Of a DNA stretch of 64,000 nt, positions 9,351 to 18,228 are shown one piece after another. Each line of letters begins with the position of its first letter. The first letter of the stretch is position 1. The notes under the pieces are model-generated. The model was given only the letters and a program-made list of their open reading frames with translations, did not search any database and was not told where the DNA came from. Source of the DNA: Actinomycetota bacterium (lineage in GTDB: Bacteria; Actinomycetota; Actinomycetes; Propionibacteriales; Propionibacteriaceae); NCBI GenBank assembly GCA_020161015.1, contig JAIUOT010000037.1, positions 1 through 64,000 of the forward strand, in the 5' to 3' direction. The position numbers and the translations under genes were made by a program.

Positions 9351-9767
9351 ATGACGGAGCTGCAACGGACGCTGGTCCTGCTGAAGCCGGACGCGGTCCG
9401 CCGCGGCCTGGTGGGTGCCATCCTCGCCCGCTACGAGGCCAAGGGGCTGTCCATCGTCGCCATGGGCCTGCGCGACGTGGACGGCGAGATGGCCGACCGG
9501 CACTACGCCGACCACGTGGCGAAGCCCTGGTACCCGCCGCTGCGCGACTACTTCACCAGCGGGCCGCTCGTCGCCCTGGTGCTCGAGGGTCCCGACGCTG
9601 TCGACGTGGTGCGCCTGATGAACGGCGTCACCAACTCGGTCGTCGCGGCGCCCGGCACCATCCGCGGCGACTACTCGCTGTCCAACCGGGAGAACCTGGT
9701 GCATGCCTCGGACTCCGTCGAGTCCGCCGCCCGGGAAGTCGCCCTGTGGTTCCCGAGCCTGGCCTGA
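9351..9767 (+). CDS. ndk: Nucleoside diphosphate kinase
   Basis: 138 residues, the usual NDK length. It transfers gamma-phosphate between nucleoside tri- and diphosphates through a phosphohistidine, here His118 in NLVHASDS. N-terminal TLVLLKPDAVRRGLVG and the GTIRGDYS loop are also conserved. The ATG at 9351 is chosen over an in-frame GTG at 9342 because the family starts there and a TAnnnT box lies 7 nt upstream. The last 22 nt overlap the start of the CPBP protease gene. Confidence 0.97.
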   Translation: MTELQRTLVLLKPDAVRRGLVGAILARYEAKGLSIVAMGLRDVDGEMADRHYADHVAKPWYPPLRDYFTSGPLVALVLEGPDAVDVVRLMNGVTNSVVAAPGTIRGDYSLSNRENLVHASDSVESAAREVALWFPSLA

Positions 9768-10909
9768 CCCCGCCCGAGGGGTCGTTCCCGGCGGCGCCGC
9801 CGCCTGGGCAGCCGGCGTGGCCCGGCCCCGGGCCGTCCGGCAATCCGCTCCCCGCGCCCGGGGGCGCCTTCGCCCCGCCGCCTCCGGTGCCGTGGCCGCC
9901 CGCCTATCCGCCGGTGCCGCCCATGCGCCCGCCCAAGCCGCCCGCCCTGCCGGTGGTGCAGCGGGAGTACCACGAGTTCTTCCGGGCTCCCCGGCTGCGC
10001 TGGTGGAAGCCGCTGGCCGCGTTCGGGATGTTCCTCATCGGGCTTATGCTGGCGATCATCGTCGCGACGGTCATCGTGATCCCGGACGTGATCAGCGGCC
10101 GGCTGACGACCGCGGAGGCCCAGGGCGGCTCCATCCCGATGACACCGCTGCTCTTCCTGGCCAACAACGTGTTCCTCGGCTTGTGGGTGCCACTGGCGTT
10201 CCTGACGGCGTGGACGGTCTTCGCCCAGCATCCGAAGTGGCTCTCCTCGATCACCGGCGGGTTCCGGTGGGGGTTGTTCGGGCGCTTCGCGCTGATCTCG
10301 TTCGTGGTCCTCGCGGTCTCGACCGGCATCCAGATCCTGCTGGGGGGAGGGCTGGAGGGGCTGGCCTGGAACCCCGACTCGCTCTTCCTGATCGTGACGA
10401 TCCTGCTCACCACGCCGTTCCAGGCCGCCGGTGAGGAGTACGCCCTGCGTGGGCTGGGGGCGCGCTGCCTCGGCGCGTGGTTCTCGTCCCGCCGTGTCGG
10501 ACTGGTCGTCGCGACCGTCGGCACGTCGGTGGTCTTCATGCTGCTGCACGGCGCCGGCGACCCGTGGCTGAACTCCTTCTACCTCCTCTTCGCGGTCGTC
10601 GGCTCGGTGCTGGCGTGGCGCACGGGTGGCCTGGAGGCCGCCGTGGCGCTGCACGTGGTCAACAACCTGATCAGCGAGGCGACGCTGCCGTTCTCCTCGC
10701 TCGACGGCCTGTTCGACCGGCAGGCCGGCGTGGCCGGGCCGGAGACCCTCTGGCAGATGGGCGCGGTCGTCGTCGTGGGCGGCCTGATGCTGTGGCAGGC
10801 GCGCCGCCTCGGGCTCCCCACGGCCACCGCCCCGGCCGCCCCGCCACCCCCTGGGGAGCGGGCCCTCGGGGCGGAGGTATTCTGGAACTCTTCGCACACG
10901 ATCGCTTGA
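9746..10909 (+). CDS. CPBP-family intramembrane protease-like protein
   Basis: About 387 residues. The first ~70 are proline-rich and probably cytosolic and disordered. Several membrane spans follow (from FGMFLIGLMLAIIVATVIVI), then the CPBP/Rce1 signature: GEEYALRG (EExxxR) and HVVNN (HxxxN), which carry the catalytic Glu and His residues in this family. Function may be prenyl-type or membrane-protein proteolysis; the substrate is unknown. The GTG start at 9746 overlaps ndk by 22 nt, so a later start is possible, though the proline-rich tail offers no better-supported one. Confidence 0.8.
   Translation: MVPEPGLTPPEGSFPAAPPPGQPAWPGPGPSGNPLPAPGGAFAPPPPVPWPPAYPPVPPMRPPKPPALPVVQREYHEFFRAPRLRWWKPLAAFGMFLIGLMLAIIVATVIVIPDVISGRLTTAEAQGGSIPMTPLLFLANNVFLGLWVPLAFLTAWTVFAQHPKWLSSITGGFRWGLFGRFALISFVVLAVSTGIQILLGGGLEGLAWNPDSLFLIVTILLTTPFQAAGEEYALRGLGARCLGAWFSSRRVGLVVATVGTSVVFMLLHGAGDPWLNSFYLLFAVVGSVLAWRTGGLEAAVALHVVNNLISEATLPFSSLDGLFDRQAGVAGPETLWQMGAVVVVGGLMLWQARRLGLPTATAPAAPPPPGERALGAEVFWNSSHTIA
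10879..10884 (+). promoter_or_regulatory. -10 box upstream of the uridine kinase-like gene
   Basis: TATTCT, 37 nt before the ATG at 10922. It predicts a short leader of about 30 nt. It lies inside the 3' end of the CPBP gene. Confidence 0.35.
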
Positions 10910-10921
10910 CAAGGGCGTGAG

Positions 10922-11602
10922 ATGACTAACGATGTGGTGACCAAGGTCGACGCCGGCAGTGCCCTCAAATGGTTGCGGGCCAAGATCCGTCCCCGCAGCG
11001 GGCGGACGCTGGTCGGCATCGACGGCGTCGACGGCGCGGGCAAGACCACCTTCGCCGACGAACTGGCCGACCTGCTCCGGGAGTCCGGGCTCACGGTGAT
11101 CCGGATCTCGATGGACCACTACCTGAACCCGCAGTCGAAGCGGTACGCCCAGGGGCGCAGCTCCGCGAAGGGCTACTTCGAGGACAGCTACGACTACGCG
11201 CGGTTCAGTGACGAGGTGCTGGAGCCGCTCGGGCACGGGGGTTCGGGCCGCTACCGGACGGCCGCCTACGACCTCGACTCCGAGTCCGAGGTCAACTCCC
11301 CCTGGAAGATCGCCCCCGACGACGCCGTGGTGATCATCGACGGCATGTTCATGCACCGCGACGAGCTGTGCTCGAGCAGGAAGAACAAGGTCTGGGACCT
11401 GTCGGTGTGGCTGGAGGTGCCGTTCTCGGAGTCGTTCCACCGCCTGGCCGAGCGCGAGGACAAGATCACCCCCGACCCCGAGGACCCCGCGAACGCCCGG
11501 TACTACCAGGGCCAGTTGATCTACCTGCGTTCGTGCGATCCGGCCCACCGCGCCGACCTAGTCGTGGAGAACGTCGCCCCGCACTCGCCGGTCATCGACT
11601 GA
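10922..11602 (+). CDS. Uridine kinase-like P-loop protein
   Basis: 226 residues. Walker A is GIDGVDGAGKTTFADELADLL; downstream are ISMDHYLNP, GYFEDSYDYARF and DAVVIIDGMFMH, the organisation of uridine kinase/phosphoribulokinase-fold proteins. It would phosphorylate a nucleoside, uridine being the family default. The C-terminal DLVVENVAPHSP is typical of these actinobacterial homologues. The AlkD-like gene follows after 7 nt, so they probably share a transcript. Substrate not proven by sequence. Confidence 0.82.
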   Translation: MTNDVVTKVDAGSALKWLRAKIRPRSGRTLVGIDGVDGAGKTTFADELADLLRESGLTVIRISMDHYLNPQSKRYAQGRSSAKGYFEDSYDYARFSDEVLEPLGHGGSGRYRTAAYDLDSESEVNSPWKIAPDDAVVIIDGMFMHRDELCSSRKNKVWDLSVWLEVPFSESFHRLAEREDKITPDPEDPANARYYQGQLIYLRSCDPAHRADLVVENVAPHSPVID

Positions 11603-11609
11603 GCCCGGC

Positions 11610-12374
11610 ATGGCCACCCGCGTGGCCGCCGCCCCGGCGGCCGCGGTCCCGGAGCAGCCGGACGCCCTGGCCGCGGCGCTGCTGCGGCGCCTGGAGGAGC
11701 GGTCCGACCCGGCCAACGTTGCGGGCATGGCCCGCTACGGCATCAGCGCAGACGGCACGCTCGGCGTTCCGATGACGGTCTTGCGCGGGCTCCAGCGCGA
11801 GCTGCGCCCGCTGCGACGGGAGCGTCCCGCGTACGCCCACGAGGTGGCAGCGGCGCTGTGGGCGTCCGGGTGCCACGAGGCTCGCATCCTCGCCGCGCTG
11901 GTGGACGTCCCCGCGCTGGTCACCCCTGCCCAGGCCGACGCGTGGGTGCGTGACCTCGACTCCTGGGACACCTGCGACCAGCTCCAGGGGCTGTTCGCGT
12001 CCACCCCGTTCGCCTACGACAAGGCCGTGGAGTGGGCGGGCGCGGAGGAGGTGTTCGTCAAGCGCGCCGGGTTCGTGCTGATGTGCTCTCTCGCCGTCCA
12101 TGACAAGGCGGCGGACGACGCGCGGCTGGTGGCCTTCCTCCCGCTGGTGGTGCGCGAGGCGACCGACGACCGCAACCTCGTGAAGAAGGCCGTGAACTGG
12201 GCGCTGCGCCAGGTCGGCAAGCGGTCGGCCACCTGCCACGCGGCCGCCGTCGCGACCGCCGAGGAGATCCTCCGGCGGCACCCCGCGTCCACGGCCGCCC
12301 GCTGGATCGCCAGGGACGCGCTCCGCGAGCTCCGCAGCGCGCCCGTCCTCGCACGCGTCCACCGCCAGCGGTGA
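11610..12374 (+). CDS. DNA alkylation repair protein, AlkD-like HEAT repeat family
   Basis: 254 residues made of helical HEAT-like repeats. Family hallmarks are DLDSWDTCDQL, EVFVKRAGFVLM and RNLVKKAVNWALRQVGKR. AlkD-type proteins remove bulky or cationic alkyl adducts from DNA without base flipping; many homologues in this family are uncharacterised. It lies 7 nt after the uridine kinase-like gene. A second alkylation-repair locus is at 24-26 kb. Confidence 0.83.
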   Translation: MATRVAAAPAAAVPEQPDALAAALLRRLEERSDPANVAGMARYGISADGTLGVPMTVLRGLQRELRPLRRERPAYAHEVAAALWASGCHEARILAALVDVPALVTPAQADAWVRDLDSWDTCDQLQGLFASTPFAYDKAVEWAGAEEVFVKRAGFVLMCSLAVHDKAADDARLVAFLPLVVREATDDRNLVKKAVNWALRQVGKRSATCHAAAVATAEEILRRHPASTAARWIARDALRELRSAPVLARVHRQR

Positions 12375-12465
12375 GTCGGGGGAGCCGCCGGTCCGGGTGT
12401 CACCGGGGGAGAGGGGTGCGAATGTTGCCGAGGGCGGTGCGTTCGGAACCCGGCGGCGCATTGAT

Positions 12466-12471
12466 TACGCT
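12466..12471 (+). promoter_or_regulatory. -10 box of the radical SAM gene
   Basis: TACGCT, 9 nt before the ATG at 12481, with no Shine-Dalgarno. The same hexamer precedes the partner gene at 17274, suggesting parallel expression of the separated pair. Confidence 0.4.
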
Positions 12472-12480
12472 GGTCCGACC

Positions 12481-14439
12481 ATGACCACGACCGTCGCATC
12501 GCTGTATCCCCGCCTGGAGCCGCTCCTGGCGCAGGTCAGCAAGCCCGTCCAGTACACGGGGGGCGAGGTGAACTCGGTGAGCAAGGACTTCGCCGCCGCC
12601 GAGGTGCGCTGGGCCCTGATGTACCCCGACGTCTACGAGGTGGGCCAGCCCAACCAGGGCCTCGCGATCCTCTACGAGCTGCTCAACGAGCGGGAGTGGA
12701 TGCTCGCCGAGCGCACCTACTCGGTGTGGCCGGACCTCGCCGCCCTGATGCGCGCCGGCGGACTGCCCCAGTTCACGCTCGAGAGCCACCTGCCGGTCCG
12801 GGCGTTCGACCTGCTGGGGGTGAGCTTCTCCACCGAACTCGGCTACACCAACCTGCTCGAGGCCCTCGACCTCGGCGGCATCGCCCTCCACGCCGCGGAC
12901 CGCGGCGAGGACGAGCCGGTCGTGATCGCCGGCGGCCACGCCGCGTTCAACCCCGAGCCGATCGCCGACTTCATCGACGCCGCCGTCCTCGGCGACGGCG
13001 AGGAGGCCGCGCTGGCCGTATCCGACCTGGTCCGCGGCTGGAAGGCGTCCGGGAAGCCGGGGGGACGGCGCGGCCTGCTGTACGAGCTCGCCCGTTCCGG
13101 CGTCGCCTACGTGCCGGGCTTGTACGACGTCAGCTACACCGACGCGGGCGCGATCGCGTCCGTCCGCCCCAACACGCCGGGCGTGCCCGAGCGGGTGGCC
13201 AAGCACACCCTCATGGAACTCGACGACTGGCCGTACCCGGCCCGTCCGGTGGTGCCGCTCGCCGAGACCGTGCACGAGCGCTACTCGGTGGAGATCTTCC
13301 GCGGCTGCACCCGCGGGTGCCGGTTCTGCCAGGCCGGCATGATCACCCGTCCGGTCCGCGAGCGGAACATCGAGACCGTCGGCCGGATGGTCGAGGGCGG
13401 GATCGCCGCCACCGGCCTGGACGAGGTGGGCCTGCTGAGCCTGTCCAGCGCCGACCACAGCGAGATCGGGCCGATCACCAGCCAGCTCGCCGACCGCTAC
13501 GAGGGCAGCTTCGTCTCGCTGTCGCTGCCCAGCACCCGGGTGGACGCCTTCAACATCGACCTCGCCAACGAGCTCAGCCGCAACGGTCGGCGCTCGGGAC
13601 TGACGTTCGCGCCGGAGGGCGGCTCGGAGCGCATGCGCAAGGTGATCAACAAGATGGTCAGCGAGGACGACCTGATCAGCACGATCACCGCGGCGTTCAG
13701 CCAGGGCTGGCGCCAGGTCAAGCTCTACTTCATGTGCGGACTGCCCACGGAGACCGACGAGGACGTGCTGGGCATCGCCGACATGGCGGCCCACGTGATC
13801 GAGGCCGGACGGCGTGCCGCCGGCACGCGCGACATCCGTTGCACGATCAGCATCGGCGGGTTCGTGCCCAAGCCGCACACGCCCTTCCAGTGGGTGGCGC
13901 AGGCCGATCCGGAGACGATCGACAACCGGCTCCGGCTGCTGCGCGAGAAGATCCGCGCCGACAAGCGGTACGGCCGCGCCATCGGCATGCGCTACCACGA
14001 CGGGAAGCCCGGGCAGGTCGAGGGCCTGCTCAGCCGGGGCGACCGCAGGGTGGGACGCGTGATCGAGGAGGTCTGGCGGGACGGCGGGGTGCTGGACGGC
14101 TGGAGCGAGCACTTCTCCTACGACCGGTGGATGGCGGCGGCGGAGCGCGCGCTCGCCCCCCACGGCGTGGACGTCGGCTGGTTCACCACCCGCGAGCGCC
14201 CGCAGGGCGAGGTGCTCCCGTGGGACCACCTCGACTCCGGCCTCGACCGCGACTGGCTGTGGCAGGACTACCAGGACGCCGTCTCCGGCGCGGAGGTCGA
14301 GGACTGCCGCTGGTCCGGCTGCTACGACTGCGGCGTGTGCCCGGAGTTCGGCACCGAGATCCAGATCGGCCCGACCGGGCGGTCGCTGCTCCCGCTCACC
14401 GTGGTGCGTCCGGCCGTCTCCCCGGTCCCGGGGCGGTAG
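12481..14439 (+). CDS. TIGR03960-family B12-binding-like/radical SAM protein
   Basis: About 652 residues. An N-terminal Rossmann-like region resembles B12-binding domains (PDVYEVGQPNQGLAILY). The radical SAM core follows with the 4Fe-4S motif RGCTRGCRFCQAG (CxxxCxxC). A C-terminal Cys cluster, DCRWSGCYDCGVCPEFG, may bind another cluster. The family almost always occurs with a TIGR03936/DUF2344 protein, next to rne-rplU-rpmA, suggesting a link to tRNA or rRNA modification; the reaction is not established to my knowledge. Here the partner is displaced to 17274 by three inserted genes. The start at 12481 removes a non-conserved 28-residue extension. Confidence 0.9.
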   Translation: MTTTVASLYPRLEPLLAQVSKPVQYTGGEVNSVSKDFAAAEVRWALMYPDVYEVGQPNQGLAILYELLNEREWMLAERTYSVWPDLAALMRAGGLPQFTLESHLPVRAFDLLGVSFSTELGYTNLLEALDLGGIALHAADRGEDEPVVIAGGHAAFNPEPIADFIDAAVLGDGEEAALAVSDLVRGWKASGKPGGRRGLLYELARSGVAYVPGLYDVSYTDAGAIASVRPNTPGVPERVAKHTLMELDDWPYPARPVVPLAETVHERYSVEIFRGCTRGCRFCQAGMITRPVRERNIETVGRMVEGGIAATGLDEVGLLSLSSADHSEIGPITSQLADRYEGSFVSLSLPSTRVDAFNIDLANELSRNGRRSGLTFAPEGGSERMRKVINKMVSEDDLISTITAAFSQGWRQVKLYFMCGLPTETDEDVLGIADMAAHVIEAGRRAAGTRDIRCTISIGGFVPKPHTPFQWVAQADPETIDNRLRLLREKIRADKRYGRAIGMRYHDGKPGQVEGLLSRGDRRVGRVIEEVWRDGGVLDGWSEHFSYDRWMAAAERALAPHGVDVGWFTTRERPQGEVLPWDHLDSGLDRDWLWQDYQDAVSGAEVEDCRWSGCYDCGVCPEFGTEIQIGPTGRSLLPLTVVRPAVSPVPGR

Positions 14440-14483
14440 GCGCCGTTTCGCCGCGCCGGGTGCCCGGTGGCGCCGGCGTCCCG

Positions 14484-14489
14484 TAGCGT
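14484..14489 (+). promoter_or_regulatory. -10 box of sulP
   Basis: TAGCGT, 6 nt before the ATG at 14496. Predicts a leaderless mRNA. Confidence 0.4.
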
Positions 14490-14495
14490 TGCGCC

Positions 14496-16256
14496 ATGGG
14501 TGAGGAACCTGTCGGCTGGCGGCGCTGGGCGCCCGGGCTGGAGGTTCTCCTCGGCTACGACCGGGCCTGGTTGCGCGGCGACCTGATCGCCGGGGTCACC
14601 GTCGCTGCCTACCTGGTGCCGCAGGTGATGGCCTACGCGGAGATCATCGGGCTGCCGCCGGTCACCGGCCTGTGGGCGGTGCTGGCGCCGATGGCTGTCT
14701 ACGCGATCCTGGGCAACTCGCGCCAGCTGTCGATCGGGCCGGAGTCCACGACCGCACTGATGACGGCCGCCGGGATCGGCGCGCTGGTCGGCCAGGTCGG
14801 CCCCGGCCGGCGGGCGGAGGTCGCGGCGCTGATCGCGATCGCTGTGGGCGCGGTCTGCTTGGTCGCGTGGGTCGCCCGCCTCGGGCAGATCGCCAACCTG
14901 CTGTCCAAGCCGGTCCTGGTGGGCTACATGGCCGGCATCGGCGTGCTGATGGTCGTCAGCCAGTACTCCAAGCTCACCGGCCTGGCCATCGAGGGCGACA
15001 ACCCGGGCACGCAGACCCTGTCGCTGGTGTCGCAGCTCGGCGCCGTCCATCTGCCCACGCTGCTGGTCGGCCTGAGCGTGGTGGTCGCTCTGTTTGCCCT
15101 GCGCGCCTGGGCGCCCCGCTGGCCGGGTCCGTTGCTGGTGATGCTCACCGCGGCGGCGCTGGTGGCGTTCACGCCGCTGGGGTCCTTGGGCATCCGGGTG
15201 ATCGGGGAGGTGCCGAGGGACCTTCCCCAGGCAGCGCTGCCGAACCTCGAGGGCATCGACCTCCTGCAGCTGGCCGTGGCGGCGCTCGGCATCGCGGTCG
15301 TCGGCTACAGCGACGTGATCCTCACCGGGCGGGCCTTCGCCGCGCGGCGCGACGAGCGCGTCGACGCCACCGGCGAGTTGCTCGCCATGGGTGCGGCGAA
15401 CGTGGCCAACGGCTTCCTGGCGGGCTTCCCGGTGTCGTCGTCCGCGAGCCGCACGGTGATCGGGGACGCGGCCGGCAGCCGCACCCAGTTGCACTCGCTG
15501 GTCGCAGCAGCAATGGTGCTCGGCTCGATCTACCTCTTCTCCCCCGTTCTCGGGGCGTTCCCGCAGGCCGCTCTCGGCGGCGTGGTCGTGTACGCGGGCC
15601 TCCGGCTGGTCGACCTCTCCGAGCTCGGCCGCATCGGCGCGTTCCGGCGCAGCGAGCTCGTGCTGGCCCTCGTCACGATGGCAGCGGTGCTGGCCACCGG
15701 TCTGCTCAACGGCATCGGCATCGCGGTCGGCCTGTCGATCCTGGACCTCATCCGGCGCATCGCGCACCCCCATGACGGCGTCCTCGGCTACGTGCCCGGG
15801 ATCGCCGGGATGCACGACGTGGACGACTACCCCCGGGCCACCCAGGTGCCCGGGCTGGTCGTGTACCGGTACGACTCGCCGCTGTTCTTCGCCAACGCCG
15901 ACGACTTCCTCACCCGGGCACTGGCGACCGTCCGCCGGGCCGACCCCCGCCCGCGGTGGTTCCTCCTGAACGCCGAGGCCAACATCGAGGTCGACCTGAC
16001 CGCCGTCGACACCCTCGAGCAGCTCCGGCGAACGCTGGACGGGCAGGGCATCGTCTTCGCCCTGGCCAGGGTGAAGATGGAGGTCCGCGAGCAGTTGTCG
16101 CAGGCCGGCTTCGTCGAGGCCGTCGGCGAGGACAGGATCTTCGCCACGCTCCCGACCGCCGTGGCCGGGTACGCCGCCTGGTACGAGCGCGAGTACGGCG
16201 AGCGGCCCCCGGGTATCCCTGAAGCCACCACCACCCAGCCCAAGGAGGAGAAATGA
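14496..16256 (+). CDS. SulP-family anion transporter with STAS domain
   Basis: 586 residues. About 10-14 membrane spans begin with GDLIAGVTVAAYLVPQVMAYAE, the SulP signature. The helix FPVSSSASRTVIGDAAGSRT is also conserved. A cytosolic STAS domain occupies roughly residues 440-560 (RYDSPLFFANADDFLTRAL). The family imports sulfate, bicarbonate or other anions; the substrate cannot be told from sequence. It overlaps the VOC gene by ATGA. Together with that gene and the convergent GNAT gene it separates the radical SAM gene from its usual partner. Confidence 0.9.
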   Translation: MGEEPVGWRRWAPGLEVLLGYDRAWLRGDLIAGVTVAAYLVPQVMAYAEIIGLPPVTGLWAVLAPMAVYAILGNSRQLSIGPESTTALMTAAGIGALVGQVGPGRRAEVAALIAIAVGAVCLVAWVARLGQIANLLSKPVLVGYMAGIGVLMVVSQYSKLTGLAIEGDNPGTQTLSLVSQLGAVHLPTLLVGLSVVVALFALRAWAPRWPGPLLVMLTAAALVAFTPLGSLGIRVIGEVPRDLPQAALPNLEGIDLLQLAVAALGIAVVGYSDVILTGRAFAARRDERVDATGELLAMGAANVANGFLAGFPVSSSASRTVIGDAAGSRTQLHSLVAAAMVLGSIYLFSPVLGAFPQAALGGVVVYAGLRLVDLSELGRIGAFRRSELVLALVTMAAVLATGLLNGIGIAVGLSILDLIRRIAHPHDGVLGYVPGIAGMHDVDDYPRATQVPGLVVYRYDSPLFFANADDFLTRALATVRRADPRPRWFLLNAEANIEVDLTAVDTLEQLRRTLDGQGIVFALARVKMEVREQLSQAGFVEAVGEDRIFATLPTAVAGYAAWYEREYGERPPGIPEATTTQPKEEK

Positions 16257-16702
16257 CCGTGCCGGTGTCGTTCCAGGTCGTGGTCGACTGCGCGGACCCG
16301 CACGAGCTCGCCCAGTGGTGGGCCGACACCATGGGCTGGGACCTCGAGCCGACCAACGAGGACTTCATCCGGCGGATGATCGCCGAGGGCTACGCCGGCG
16401 AGGCCGACACCCGCCACTGGCGCGGCCAGCTGTGGTGGGCGACGGGAGCGGCGATCACGCAACCCGGCGCCCCGGACGGAGGCGCGTGCCGCCGGATCCT
16501 GTTCCAGCAGGTGCCCGAGGCGAAGGCGGTCAAGAACCGCCTGCACCTCGACCTCCGGGTGACCGCGACCGGGCCGGACCTCGACGCCGCCCGCGACGCG
16601 CTCCTGGCACGTGGCGCGTCCTACCTCCACGAAGGGTCCGAGGGTCCCCACCGCTGGTACACGATGGCCGACCCCGAGGGCCACGAGTTCTGCATCACCT
16701 GA
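16253..16702 (+). CDS. VOC/glyoxalase-like domain protein
   Basis: 149 residues forming one vicinal-oxygen-chelate unit: VSFQVVVDCADPHELAQWW at the N-terminus, a central NRLHLDLRV, and WYTMADPEGHEFC at the end. His and Glu at the standard metal positions are present. Such actinobacterial proteins act in resistance, detoxification or as unknown enzymes. It starts inside the sulP stop (ATGA). Function not assignable beyond the fold. Confidence 0.8.
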   Translation: MTVPVSFQVVVDCADPHELAQWWADTMGWDLEPTNEDFIRRMIAEGYAGEADTRHWRGQLWWATGAAITQPGAPDGGACRRILFQQVPEAKAVKNRLHLDLRVTATGPDLDAARDALLARGASYLHEGSEGPHRWYTMADPEGHEFCIT

Positions 16703-16733
16703 GCCCGCTTACCCCTCCTCGGCCGGCGGGCCG

Positions 16734-17225
16734 TCAGCCCAACGGGTGGACGTAGGCCAGCAGGTGCACGTCCGGGCGCGGCCACCAGTCGCGCTCGGGG
16801 GCGCGGGTGAACCCGAGCCGCCGGTACATCCGGTGGGCGGTCGTCATCCACTCGGCGGAGGAGATCACCACCTGGTCGAAGCCGTCGGCCGCGGCCCGCT
16901 CCAGGCAGCGTCGTACCAGCAGGGTGCCGACCCCGCGTCCGCGCGCGGCGGGGGCGACGGCCAGGGCGCGGAACTCGCCCTCCGCGTCGGTGCCGAGCTC
17001 GCGGTAGGGCGAGCCGAGAGGGCAGGAGGTCACCGTGCCGACCACGGCCCCCGTCTCGTCGACCGCGACCAGCAGTTCCGCACCCGCCGCGCGCGACGCG
17101 GCGTCGCGCAGGAGCTCCAGGTACGGGTCTCCCGGTGCCAGGGCACCCTCGGCGAGGTAGGCGGCCACCGTCACCTCGCCGGCGGCGGCGTACTCGTCGG
17201 GCAGGGCCGGGCGGATGTCGATCAC
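16734..17225 (-). CDS. GNAT-family N-acetyltransferase
   Basis: 163 residues. It begins IDIRPALPDEYAAAGEV; the acetyl-CoA binding loop is ALAVAPAARGRGVGTLLVRR (motif A, RGxGxG), followed by MYRRLGFTRAPERDW. The acceptor substrate is unknown. The GTG start at 17225 is the first in-frame start before the conserved domain; upstream frame runs through other genes. Convergent with the VOC gene and divergent from the TIGR03936 gene. Confidence 0.85.
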   Translation of the reverse strand: MIDIRPALPDEYAAAGEVTVAAYLAEGALAPGDPYLELLRDAASRAAGAELLVAVDETGAVVGTVTSCPLGSPYRELGTDAEGEFRALAVAPAARGRGVGTLLVRRCLERAAADGFDQVVISSAEWMTTAHRMYRRLGFTRAPERDWWPRPDVHLLAYVHPLG

Positions 17226-17259
17226 CGCCCCATCAAACCAGTTGCGGCGGACGTCCGGA

Positions 17260-17265
17260 TACGCT
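17260..17265 (+). promoter_or_regulatory. -10 box of the TIGR03936 gene
   Basis: TACGCT, 8 nt before the GTG at 17274; likely leaderless. Confidence 0.4.
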
Positions 17266-17273
17266 GTGCAACC

Positions 17274-17978
17274 GTGACTCCGCGACGACAGCCCGAGCAG
17301 CAGGCGCCGCCCGTCCAGCGACTGCGCGTGCAGTACGCCAAGCGGGGACGGGCGCGGTTCGCCTCGCACCGCGACTTCGGACGGGCGTTCGAGCGTGCGT
17401 TGCGCCGCGCCGGCATCCCGATGGCCTTCTCCTCGGGCTTCTCCCCGCATCCGAGGATCAGCTACGCCAACGCCTCGCCGACCGGGGCGGCCACCGAGGC
17501 CGAGTACCTCGAGCTGGGGCTCGCCGCCGTGCTCGACCCGGAGTGGGTGCGCGATCAGTTGAACGCCGCCATGCCGGACGGCCTGGTGGTCGTGCGCGTC
17601 GTCGAGGCGGCCGCCGGCTCGCTCGCCGAGCGGCTCACCGCGTCCCGCTGGGAACTGGTGCTGACCGGGGTCGATCCCGCGGAACTGGCCGGGGCGGTGG
17701 CGGACCTGCTCGCCACGGAGAGGCTCGAGGTCGAGCGGATGACGAAGACCGGGCTGCGTCGTTTCGACGTACGCGCGGCGGTGATCCAGCTGTCCGCGGA
17801 GGGCGACCGCGTCCACCTCGTCTCCCTGATGGGCGAGCCGCTGGTGCGTCCCGACGACGTCGTGCAGGCGCTCCACCTGCTGCGTCCGGGGCTCAAGAAC
17901 GGCGTCCCCGCGCTGGTCACGCGCCTCGAGCAGGGGTCCTGGGACGGCGAGCGCATCGCCGACCCGCTCGCCGGCTGA
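17274..17978 (+). CDS. TIGR03936-family (DUF2344) radical SAM-linked protein
   Basis: About 234 residues. Hallmarks near the N-terminus are QRLRVQYAKRGRARFASHRD and GIPMAFSSGFSPHPRISYANA. It is the obligate genomic partner of the TIGR03960 radical SAM protein, sometimes fused to it, and usually precedes rne. Function is unknown; a role in RNA modification is inferred from the neighbourhood. The GTG at 17274 is supported by a TACGCT box 8 nt upstream. Confidence 0.87.
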   Translation: MTPRRQPEQQAPPVQRLRVQYAKRGRARFASHRDFGRAFERALRRAGIPMAFSSGFSPHPRISYANASPTGAATEAEYLELGLAAVLDPEWVRDQLNAAMPDGLVVVRVVEAAAGSLAERLTASRWELVLTGVDPAELAGAVADLLATERLEVERMTKTGLRRFDVRAAVIQLSAEGDRVHLVSLMGEPLVRPDDVVQALHLLRPGLKNGVPALVTRLEQGSWDGERIADPLAG

Positions 17979-18228
17979 CGGCGGCGGCGCGCCGGACCGG
18001 GTCTGGGACGGGTCCGGGGAGTGTGGAATACTGGGGCTCAGGCCGGAGTCATCCAGACCCCCGACCCTCGAGTGCTGAACCGGTGTGACAGGCCGGGCAC
18101 GAGCCGAGACCTCACCGCGACGCCAGACGACCGCGGGGGCCGACAGTGTTGAGGCATTCGACCAGATGAGGCTTCGCTGCCACGAGCAGCCACGTTTGCG
18201 GCACCCCCGCCGCTGAAGGAGAGCAACA
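17979..18228 (+). promoter_or_regulatory. Long leader region of rne
   Basis: 250 nt without a gene. A possible -10, AATACT at 18027-18032, would give an untranslated leader of about 190 nt. A clear Shine-Dalgarno, AAGGAGA, lies just before the GTG at 18229. RNase E genes are often controlled by feedback cleavage of their own leader; this one is long enough for that, but I can show no specific structure. Confidence 0.35.

Noticed and set aside
15487..15494. Second copy of the palindrome half-site (AGTTGCACTC) within sulP
   Set aside because: Only about ten bases match and there is no inverted partner; taken as chance. A similar short match at 50521 was dismissed for the same reason.
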